Source of the DNA: RHLJ01 sp965247355
GTDB lineage: Bacteria; Bacteroidota; Rhodothermia; Balneolales; Balneolaceae
Reading direction: 5' to 3'
Assembly: GCA_965247355.1 (NCBI GenBank)
Contig: OZ252011.1
Location: 1,488,001 to 1,552,000, forward strand
DNA: 64,000 nucleotides
The notes under the pieces are model-generated. The model had not been told where the DNA came from, made no database searches, and saw only the letters and a program-made list of their open reading frames with translations. Shown piece by piece: positions 8,820 to 16,605 of the stretch. The position numbers and the translations under genes were made by a program. The first letter of the stretch is position 1, and every line of letters starts with the position of its first letter.

Positions 8820-9635
8820 TCAATCCCTTGATAGAATTTCCATGGTCTTAGTTCTCAGTTCATCATTATAAAAAATTCCGCCATGTGCCTGTCCTTCCAG
8901 TACCAAATACTCATCCGATTCTTTAAGTAACTCTGTGAGTTTAATAGATCGATCTACAGGAAGAACTTCATCCACTCCGGCATAAAATATAGTGATTGGT
9001 TCTTCAATCTTCGGAATGGCTAAATCTGTCCGCAAAGGATATCTGACCAGAAAAGAAGGTAAAAACGGGTAGTCTTTATTTTTCATATCTACCATGCTGT
9101 AATACGGAGCCCAGATCATCACCCCTTTCGGATCGTTTACTGCTGCAACCTGTGCAGCCACTCCCGAACCCATGGAATAACCAATAATAAATATATTTTC
9201 CTCATCATATTCTTTAGTCATTTCCGAATAGACGATCTTCATATCACCTACCAGATCGTCTTCATTTTTTAACTCCCCGGTACTTTGGCCAAATCCACGG
9301 TAATCAGGATATAACACGTCATAGCCTTCATTCATAAAAAGCCTGAACTTTTCCGGATCAGTATCATCATTCCCTCCATTACCATGATAGTAAATCACAA
9401 GTCCTTTAGAGGAATCCGGTGTTTTAGAAAGTATTGCATGTATTTTTGCATTGTCGGTTACATTGAACCAACGCTCTTCAAAATCAAACTCATAGGAATA
9501 TTCATGTCCCTCTTCTAGTGGCCATGGACGAAAAAGAATAGAATTCTGGATACTGTAGAAATAAATACAAACTCCAACATAAAGAACCAGTATCGTAAAC
9601 CCGCTCGCCAGTAAGGATTTTTTCATTTTTTGCAT
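8820..9635 (-). CDS. Membrane-anchored alpha/beta hydrolase (ABHD13/YqkD-like)
   Basis: A 271-aa serine hydrolase with an N-terminal membrane helix (about residues 8-28). The oxyanion segment YYHGNGGND, the nucleophile elbow GYSMGSG (Ser154) and a late Asp (GVDEVLP) and His (GQAHGG) form the expected triad. This layout matches small exported or membrane-bound esterases of the BEM46/ABHD13 type, facing the periplasm by prediction. It is first in a run leading to the oxidoreductase and rmuC. Two ATGs are present (9635 and three codons later); neither has a strong ribosome site. Confidence 0.85.
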   Translation of the reverse strand: MQKMKKSLLASGFTILVLYVGVCIYFYSIQNSILFRPWPLEEGHEYSYEFDFEERWFNVTDNAKIHAILSKTPDSSKGLVIYYHGNGGNDDTDPEKFRLFMNEGYDVLYPDYRGFGQSTGELKNEDDLVGDMKIVYSEMTKEYDEENIFIIGYSMGSGVAAQVAAVNDPKGVMIWAPYYSMVDMKNKDYPFLPSFLVRYPLRTDLAIPKIEEPITIFYAGVDEVLPVDRSIKLTELLKESDEYLVLEGQAHGGIFYNDELRTKTMEILSRD

Positions 9636-9757
9636 GCGGTGATGATACTAATTTTTAATCTTTGATAGGCTTGATTTTTCGGTACAAAAAAGACAGCCTG
9701 TTCAGACTGACTTAAACTATAAACTAATTATTTGAGTCATTCACATACAGCAAACGG

Positions 9758-9958
9758 CTACAGATCAATGTTCTCTTCTTTGCCTTTGTTCTTGTCACGC
9801 AGTTTTTTGATCGCATACGCACCGCCAGCAGCTGCAAGTAAACTCAAACCACCATCAATAGGTGCTTGTGAAGGTCCTGGAAAACCAGGTTGAGCTGTTG
9901 CAAATTCTGTAAAGAATAACCCTATGGTAACAATGATATATAAAATTTGTTTTTTCAT
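9758..9958 (-). CDS. PID-CTERM sorting-domain small protein
   Basis: A 66-aa exported peptide: signal peptide ending FATAQ, a short Pro/Gly/Gln linker, then PIDGGLSLLAAAGGAYA, a hydrophobic helix and a basic tail (KKLRDKNKGK). The PIDGG motif plus helix plus basic end is the PID-CTERM putative protein-sorting signal of Bacteroidota, analogous in form to PEP-CTERM. A strong AGGAGG lies 11 bases before the ATG and directly after the stop of the upstream T9SS protein, so the pair is an operon. The protein is almost nothing but signal peptide and sorting signal. Function unknown. Confidence 0.85.
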   Translation of the reverse strand: MKKQILYIIVTIGLFFTEFATAQPGFPGPSQAPIDGGLSLLAAAGGAYAIKKLRDKNKGKEENIDL

Positions 9959-9978
9959 AATATTAAGTTCCTCCTGAT

Positions 9979-12819
9979 TTATTTCACTAAGGTCATTTTC
10001 CGGGTCAAAGTCTGACCATTGGCTTCCAGACGGTAATAATAAATGCCACTTGCTGCATCAGAGGCATCCCATATTACATTGTGAGACCCGGCTGATTTTG
10101 CTTCATTTACGAGCTTGGCGATTTGCTTACCCATAACGTTGTATACCGTAATCTGTACATATCCAGAGTTTCGGATACTGTAATTAATACTTGTGATTGG
10201 ATTGAATGGATTCGGATAATTTTGCTCCAGAGCAAAACTCGCAGATTTTTCAAGAGTTTCATTAGCTACTGAAGAGGTATTTGGAGTAATTGTAATTCCA
10301 AAGCGAGTCCCGGTAGATTTGGTTTTTTGAGTAATGGCAGCCGGACCTGATAAAATAGAAAGTGGATTTACCTTTTCACTTTCAGGCACAGAAGCCTCAA
10401 ATATATATTTACTTTCTAAACGCATATCCACATTTATGCCGGTCTCATAATCATGGAAAGTTATTTCCCAGTCAGTAGGGATAGTCTCAATTCCATTCCA
10501 ATTGAGTGTGAATACTCCGCTTACTCCTACTAAATGCTCTTCTAAATCAAGCTTTATTTCTTCATAAAGATCATATGGAAGAGACTCAACAGATTTGAGT
10601 TTACCATTGCTTTTAAAGGCCATAGTGGCGTATTTAGAAAGCAGAGGTATTAACTTTGAAGCATCGGTTTTATCCATTCCCAAAGTGGCGTCAGTTCTAA
10701 ATGAAATCCTCAAAGCTTCGTCAAATGAATCCTCAGATTCTAAAGTAAATGATATATCTCCTCTACTTGGATTTTCCTTAGAAAAATAAAAATCAGTTAT
10801 GGCAGAAAAGGTTTTCCCGGAACTAGGAAAACTAATAGCTGTTGTCTCACTTCCATCGTTTAATACTTCCACCCAAAATCCTTGCCATGGACTCACAACC
10901 GATGGAGAAGTTCTGTCTATTGGTTTATAGGAACCTGCTGAGTTATCCCAGAAGTGAACATTATTCTGAATACCATCTCCATTGTCACTATTTATTGCAC
11001 TCAGGTTATAGTTAGATGCAAATGGATTTCCCATCAGTGTGTAATAAGAACCATCTGTCACAGTTGTACTTAAGGCAACAGAATTTACATCTGATGAAGG
11101 CTCTGAACCAGAAACATCTAATGTAACAGGTAAATGCAGACTTCCATTTTTATCATTATTAAAAAAGTAGAGCACAAATCCGTAGCCTTCTGGATATTGA
11201 GTAGTTACCGTCGCTGGTTCTTCCCATACTCCTGAATCATCGTAATAGAATATATTTGCAGCAGCAGAAGCATCATTTCCATTTGTGATTCCTTGGATTG
11301 GAGTATCATCTGATATTTCAGTTATATCGTAATTTTCCATTGGCACAGAAAGCAATCTCCATCCTACGGTTCCTTCAATTACAATGTCTGTAGTGAATAC
11401 ACTTCCGTCCACTTTTGTACCAGGAGAAATAGATCCAATCGAACCAGTTGCATCGCCATGATCAACAAATGATCCAGTTCCATCCGGGTCTCTGGTTAAT
11501 GATTCATTGCTAGGACCAGTCACATAAGAAACAGAATCAAGTCGAACACCATCATTAGTCAGTAAAACAACTTTTTCATTACTATTATTCAAGCTCAAAT
11601 CTGATGAAGAATTAATGACAGTTGAACCTCCAAACGTACCTGAAGGTGTTCCATCATTATCGAAAACAACAATAGCACTTTTTGATTTTATAATTGTTCC
11701 TGAGCTAAATGTATGTCTGACTCCGTCCGTGTCATTAATTGTCCAGTCACTTATATCTATATTTACTTCTTCATTATTATAAATTTCAACAAATTCATCG
11801 TCATCTGAATCCGGGCTTATACTATCACCATTCGCATCATCTTCTGGATCAGAATTCACCTCATTTATAACTACACTTGGAGTATCATCATCGGTAATGT
11901 TTAAAGTGTACGTTGAACCTCCTCCCGGATTATTAACCGTTGCTCCACTAGTAGTAAGGTTTGAGAGTTCAAAATATCCAAACTCAGCTCCTTCAAAGTC
12001 GGCATCACTTATGATTGTGAAAGAAGCAGATTTAGTTTCATCACCATCGGAAGCTGTAGAAAAAGAAAGAGAAGCCGTATTTACACTCGAAAAGTCACTA
12101 GGCTCGGTTGAACTTTTCCCTTCGTTATAAACAACATCAACATTTACTGTATTTCCATCAGCATCTTCTAAAATAACGCTAATACTAACCGCTCCATCCG
12201 TTTCTGCAGCTGTTGCAGAGCTTGTAGTAAAACGAATGGTTGGGGTTTCTGAAAGATCAGTGCTTCCAGCAGCACCGGGAGAGCCATTTGATTCTGTGCC
12301 TCCGATAATAGCTGTTACAGAATTACTGAAATGTGAAATATCTATTGCTCCATCAGATTCAACATTACTAAGTGCGTCAAGTTCTTTTGAGATTCCATTT
12401 GATGTTGAAAGTCCTGAATAAGAAACACGCGATATTTCAATACCTGATGAATTTGTTAAAACAATTTCATCTGCTGAATTTGCTATTGTGATACCTGAAT
12501 ATTCATAATCTGAAACATTAGAACTGTTTCCTAAAGGATCTTCTACATTTGCCAAAATGATGAAACTCTCGGCTGGAATAATTAAGGATCCTACTATAGT
12601 ATGACTATCACTATCATCATCTTTTATTACAAAGCCTTCAAGGTCAAAAGAAACTGATCTTTTGTTGTATAGTTCTATGTATTCACCACCGCTTTCTGGA
12701 GATGCGGCTGGATTCCCCATAAATTCTGTAATGATAACATCGCCAGGAACCGGGGTTTGGGCTGCAACCGTACCTACAAGGAATAAACAAATTCCTACTA
12801 CTTTTAATAGTCTTCTCAT
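9979..12819 (-). CDS. T9SS-exported protein with two lamin-tail domains and Calx-beta
   Basis: A 946-aa secreted protein. Order: signal peptide (1-20, ending AAQ), lamin-tail domain 1 (about 22-150; VIITEFMGNPAA, EYIELYN), Calx-beta-like domain (about 190-310), lamin-tail domain 2 (about 312-430; VVINEVNSD, EFVEIYNN), a T9SS-associated beta region (about 480-660; GWRLLSVPM, MGNPFASNY), and a type A C-terminal sorting tail from about 865 with LEQNYPNPFNPIT and a final RKMTLVK. The tail predicts outer-membrane export and surface attachment or release. AGGAG precedes the ATG. Lamin-tail domains often occur with exonucleases or surface proteins, but no catalytic domain is seen here. Confidence 0.9.
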   Translation of the reverse strand: MRRLLKVVGICLFLVGTVAAQTPVPGDVIITEFMGNPAASPESGGEYIELYNKRSVSFDLEGFVIKDDDSDSHTIVGSLIIPAESFIILANVEDPLGNSSNVSDYEYSGITIANSADEIVLTNSSGIEISRVSYSGLSTSNGISKELDALSNVESDGAIDISHFSNSVTAIIGGTESNGSPGAAGSTDLSETPTIRFTTSSATAAETDGAVSISVILEDADGNTVNVDVVYNEGKSSTEPSDFSSVNTASLSFSTASDGDETKSASFTIISDADFEGAEFGYFELSNLTTSGATVNNPGGGSTYTLNITDDDTPSVVINEVNSDPEDDANGDSISPDSDDDEFVEIYNNEEVNIDISDWTINDTDGVRHTFSSGTIIKSKSAIVVFDNDGTPSGTFGGSTVINSSSDLSLNNSNEKVVLLTNDGVRLDSVSYVTGPSNESLTRDPDGTGSFVDHGDATGSIGSISPGTKVDGSVFTTDIVIEGTVGWRLLSVPMENYDITEISDDTPIQGITNGNDASAAANIFYYDDSGVWEEPATVTTQYPEGYGFVLYFFNNDKNGSLHLPVTLDVSGSEPSSDVNSVALSTTVTDGSYYTLMGNPFASNYNLSAINSDNGDGIQNNVHFWDNSAGSYKPIDRTSPSVVSPWQGFWVEVLNDGSETTAISFPSSGKTFSAITDFYFSKENPSRGDISFTLESEDSFDEALRISFRTDATLGMDKTDASKLIPLLSKYATMAFKSNGKLKSVESLPYDLYEEIKLDLEEHLVGVSGVFTLNWNGIETIPTDWEITFHDYETGINVDMRLESKYIFEASVPESEKVNPLSILSGPAAITQKTKSTGTRFGITITPNTSSVANETLEKSASFALEQNYPNPFNPITSINYSIRNSGYVQITVYNVMGKQIAKLVNEAKSAGSHNVIWDASDAASGIYYYRLEANGQTLTRKMTLVK

Positions 12820-12966
12820 ATTTCTCCTGTTAATTATAAAACCAGACAGGGGTAGATATGCTCAGTACTTCTCTCTTATAACATTAAAGAACAAACCCTA
12901 ATCTTATGTATAAGTAATAAATATGAATTGACTTACAAAATCAAATAGAAAAAAATTTCAGCTTTT

Positions 12967-13821
12967 TCACTGATAAGAAAAGAACCCTTCTCCGGTTTTA
13001 TTACCCAGTTTGCCGGCGTCCACCATTTTTACCAGTAGCGGGCACGGTCGGTATTTCGGATCTTTAAATCCTTCGTATAGTACATTCAGGATATCAAGGC
13101 AGACATCCAGACCAATGAAATCTGCTAACCGAAGTGGCCCCATTGGATGAGCCATTCCTAACTTCATTACATTATCCACATCTTCGGGAGTTGCCACTCC
13201 TTCATAAACGGCAAAAATGGCTTCATTAATCATTGGCATCAATACTCTGTTACTTACAAAGCCGGGCATGTCATTTACAGGGACCGGAACTTTTGCTAAT
13301 AGTTTTGAAGTCTCCTCTACTGTGTTGTAAGTTTCTTCAGAAGTATCCAGTCCTTTAACTATCTCAACCAGTTTCATTACCGGAACAGGATTAAAGAAAT
13401 GCATTCCTATAAATTTATCAGGGCGATTGGTTAAGCCAGCAAGTTTTGTGATGGAAATAGATGAGGTATTACTGGCAAAGATAGTATGATCAGCTGCAGC
13501 TTTATCCACAGCTTTCCATACAGAAGTTTTGATATCAATATTTTCGGGTACGGCTTCTACAACAAGATCTACTCCCTTCACCCCTTCTTCGATATCCAGA
13601 AATACAGAAATACTATCCAACGTAGCTACTTTAGCTTCGGCATCAATTTTCTCTTTCGCTACCATTCGGTCAAGGTTCTTTTCAATGGTTACCAGTGCCT
13701 TATCTGCAAATTCCTGCTTAGTCTCGATCAGATTAACCGGTATTCGGTTCATCGCAAATACATGCGCAATTCCATTCCCCATAGTTCCGCCACCGATTAC
13801 TGCTACTTTTTTGATCTCCAT
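12967..13821 (-). CDS. hbd: 3-hydroxybutyryl-CoA dehydrogenase
   Basis: NAD(P)-dependent oxidation of 3-hydroxyacyl-CoA (or reduction of acetoacetyl-CoA) in fatty-acid or butanoate metabolism. The 284-aa length is standard for the stand-alone enzyme. The Rossmann motif GGGTMGNGIAHVFA (about 10-23), the SNTSS segment (about 115-120), catalytic His in GMHFFNPVPVMKLVEIV (about 138-155), and the C-terminal helical dimerisation domain ending GNKTGEGFFSY are all present. It is alone: the neighbouring LTD gene starts 147 bases away and the acylase gene is divergent. No thiolase or enoyl-CoA hydratase is in the window. Confidence 0.95.
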   Translation of the reverse strand: MEIKKVAVIGGGTMGNGIAHVFAMNRIPVNLIETKQEFADKALVTIEKNLDRMVAKEKIDAEAKVATLDSISVFLDIEEGVKGVDLVVEAVPENIDIKTSVWKAVDKAAADHTIFASNTSSISITKLAGLTNRPDKFIGMHFFNPVPVMKLVEIVKGLDTSEETYNTVEETSKLLAKVPVPVNDMPGFVSNRVLMPMINEAIFAVYEGVATPEDVDNVMKLGMAHPMGPLRLADFIGLDVCLDILNVLYEGFKDPKYRPCPLLVKMVDAGKLGNKTGEGFFSYQ

Positions 13822-14032
13822 TCTTATTCCTGATGATTTTTGTTTTCTATTCCCTGCAAAGATACCGGTTTTTGGAAGCGCTTTTCAATCTGGATGTTAA
13901 AGATTTTGATCTATGGATTTTGGATTTCAATTCTTTTTCCAAAATTCATCATCTTTAATCCATAATTACCCAAATAAACTTCCTATTCGGTAATTAATCA
14001 TTTAGCTTTCATATATATAAAAGCAAAACTCA

Positions 14033-16489
14033 ATGAATACATTCCTAAAACTCCTTGTCTTCTTTATTATCCTCGCACTTGGCTTTGCAGGACTCGCTTT
14101 TTACTGGACGTTTTACAAGCCTCTGCCAGATTATGAAGCAACACATGAACTCCCGGGACTTCAGCAAGAAGTAGATATCCACTGGGATGAGTTTGGAGTT
14201 CCTCATATTTATGCCACTGATGAGCAGGATTTATATTACGCTTTTGGATATGTACACGCACAGGATCGTCTCTGGCAAATGACCCTTAGCCAAATTGCCG
14301 CAGAAGGTCGCTTTGCAGAGTTTTTTGGAGAGGAACTTCTTCCCTTTGATGAGTACCAACGTACTCTTGGTTTTTGGAGAATGGCAGAACGCCTGGAGCG
14401 AGAAGTTCTGAATGATAAGGAAAGATCGGTTCTTCAGGCTTATTCTGATGGTGTAAACGCATATATCGAGAAAAACAGTAATCGACTTCCAGTTCAGTTT
14501 GCTCTAATGGGAATTGAGCCCTTCGAATGGAATCCGACCAGAACGCTGGCTATCACACGACTTATGGCTTGGGAACTCAACATGAGTTGGTGGAGTGAGG
14601 TTATGTACAATTATTTAAAATCATCTTTGCCTCCTGATCAGTTTGAAGAACTCCAACTCACCTGGGGTGATAACCTGCCAACTTCTTTAGATGATGTGGA
14701 ATCTATCGGGCTTACGACTGCAGCCTTAATGCCAATGCTCCAGCAAGAGGTAGAACGAAGAAAGTTATTGGAAATCGAAGGGACGCATGTTGGCAGTAAT
14801 GCCTGGGTTGTAGATGCATCTAAAACAAATACAGGATATCCTTTACTTGCCGGAGATCCACATCTTGGGCTGGATATGCCCGGGAAATGGTATGAAGTGC
14901 ACCTTAACCTTAATGGTAAGAATGTATCGGGTGTGACTCTGGCTGGTATTCCAGGAATTGTTCTGGGACAAAACGATCATATGGGTTGGACATTTACGAG
15001 TATTATGGCTGACGACACCGATTTCTTCCTCGAAAAAGTAGATCCTGAAGATCGTGGTAGATATGTCGTCGACTCTACCTACGCTGGACAGGTTGCATTT
15101 GAGTCGTTCGAGAAAGTGAAAGAAATCATCAAAGTAAAAGATGGTGATGAGCAAGCTCTAGAAATTCGATATACCAAACACGGTCCTGTTATTTCTGATA
15201 TTTATCCGAATCAGGAATTAGTTGATGGTCATGTAATTAGCATGAAATGGACCGGGCATGAACTTTCTAATGAGTTCCGAACAATGTATCAGATGAATTG
15301 GGCTGATGATTTTCAGGATTTTAAGGATGCATTAAATCATTACGGAGTTCCGGGAATGAACTTTATGTATGGCGATACAGAGGGTAATATCGCAATGTTT
15401 TCCACAGCTCAACTTCCAATTCGAACAGGTAATAAAGTGGCTCTGCGTAGAGGCTGGGTTCCGGAGGATGACTGGCAGGGCTTCATCCCCAGAGAAGAAA
15501 TGCCACATTTAATTAATCCCGAGAAAGGCTGGATTGCTAATGCAAACAATAAGTTAACTACTGAAAATTATCCTCATTACATTGCAACTTTCTGGGAACC
15601 ACCTTCTCGTATTGAACGCATTATTGAGCGGTTGAATGCTAAGCAGGCATTGAATCATGAGGATTTTGGAGCAATTCAAACGGATTCCTATTCTTCTTTT
15701 GCTGCTTCAATGACGCCTATTATTCTGGACGTTATTCAGAACCAGAATGTGTACGACTTCTCGTTACCCGTTTCTTATCTGGAAAATTGGGACTTCAATT
15801 ATGATGAAAATTCTACCGCAGCTTCCATTTTCGATGCCTTTTTTATCAACTTTACCAAAAACACCCTGAATGATGAATTAGGTGACGCTGCTTACGAGAA
15901 TTTCGTGATTCATGAACTTATCCCTGTCCGCACCATGTCTGAACTGGTTCAGGATAGTAGCTCTTTCTTTGATGACATAACCACCGAAAAAGTTGAGAAA
16001 CGTGAAGATATTATCCTGAAGAGTATGCAGGATGCCATTTTCTTTTTAAGTGACTCCCTTGGTAGTGAGCCTTATGAGTGGCGTTGGGAACAACTTCATA
16101 CGATTTCATTTAAACCACCATTATTTAGCCAGGCAGCTGAAGATCCTTCCTCTCCTGCCGCGCTAAAACTTATTGTGGATAATGTACTTAGTAAAGGTCC
16201 TTACCCTGTAAAAGGACACGGTATGAGCATCAATAATGGACAATATAATTGGGATAAACCTTTCGAAATGACTCTTGGCCCTTCCGTTCGCCGTATTATT
16301 GACTTTTCTGATCTGAGTAAAACCCGTTCTGTACTTCCTACCGGTCAATCAGGGAATCCCCTCTCTTCTCACTTTGGAGATCAAACTGAACTTTGGCTAA
16401 ATAGTCAGTATCGAACTTTTTATCAGGACAGCTCATTCTTTGAGCAGGCTGATTTCAGAAGTATGAAGTTGGTACCTGAAAATAATTAG
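14033..16489 (+). CDS. Penicillin acylase family (S45) Ntn-hydrolase
   Basis: An 818-aa membrane-anchored Ntn-hydrolase that cleaves amide bonds; relatives act on beta-lactam side chains, acyl-homoserine lactones or other acylated amines. Residues 5-28 form a membrane segment or uncleaved signal. The alpha chain starts near EVDIHWDEFGVPHIYA. The autocatalytic site is VGSNAWVVDASKT with Ser255 as the new N-terminal nucleophile of the beta chain, followed by AGDPHLGL. A conserved Asn (NANNKL) late in the beta chain is also visible. Full family length. Divergent from hbd. Substrate cannot be told from sequence; quorum-signal acylase is one option. Confidence 0.9.
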   Translation: MNTFLKLLVFFIILALGFAGLAFYWTFYKPLPDYEATHELPGLQQEVDIHWDEFGVPHIYATDEQDLYYAFGYVHAQDRLWQMTLSQIAAEGRFAEFFGEELLPFDEYQRTLGFWRMAERLEREVLNDKERSVLQAYSDGVNAYIEKNSNRLPVQFALMGIEPFEWNPTRTLAITRLMAWELNMSWWSEVMYNYLKSSLPPDQFEELQLTWGDNLPTSLDDVESIGLTTAALMPMLQQEVERRKLLEIEGTHVGSNAWVVDASKTNTGYPLLAGDPHLGLDMPGKWYEVHLNLNGKNVSGVTLAGIPGIVLGQNDHMGWTFTSIMADDTDFFLEKVDPEDRGRYVVDSTYAGQVAFESFEKVKEIIKVKDGDEQALEIRYTKHGPVISDIYPNQELVDGHVISMKWTGHELSNEFRTMYQMNWADDFQDFKDALNHYGVPGMNFMYGDTEGNIAMFSTAQLPIRTGNKVALRRGWVPEDDWQGFIPREEMPHLINPEKGWIANANNKLTTENYPHYIATFWEPPSRIERIIERLNAKQALNHEDFGAIQTDSYSSFAASMTPIILDVIQNQNVYDFSLPVSYLENWDFNYDENSTAASIFDAFFINFTKNTLNDELGDAAYENFVIHELIPVRTMSELVQDSSSFFDDITTEKVEKREDIILKSMQDAIFFLSDSLGSEPYEWRWEQLHTISFKPPLFSQAAEDPSSPAALKLIVDNVLSKGPYPVKGHGMSINNGQYNWDKPFEMTLGPSVRRIIDFSDLSKTRSVLPTGQSGNPLSSHFGDQTELWLNSQYRTFYQDSSFFEQADFRSMKLVPENN

Positions 16490-16605
16490 GAACATTAGTT
16501 CCTGTTAAAGATTTGAAATTTTATCCAATATTGATTGGTTGATTAGGTTAGTAGATGTACATTCCCATTGCTTAATTCTTTCATCGGACAGGCGATCGCT
16601 CTTTT

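Noticed and set aside
13486..13900. Plus-strand open frames across the 3-hydroxybutyryl-CoA dehydrogenase gene
   Set aside because: They are antisense to a strongly supported conserved gene, have no family motifs and begin within its coding region.
16593..16600. GCGATCGC octamer before the GH3 fusion gene
   Set aside because: Resembles the cyanobacterial HIP1 repeat, but I saw only one copy in the window, so it carries no signal.
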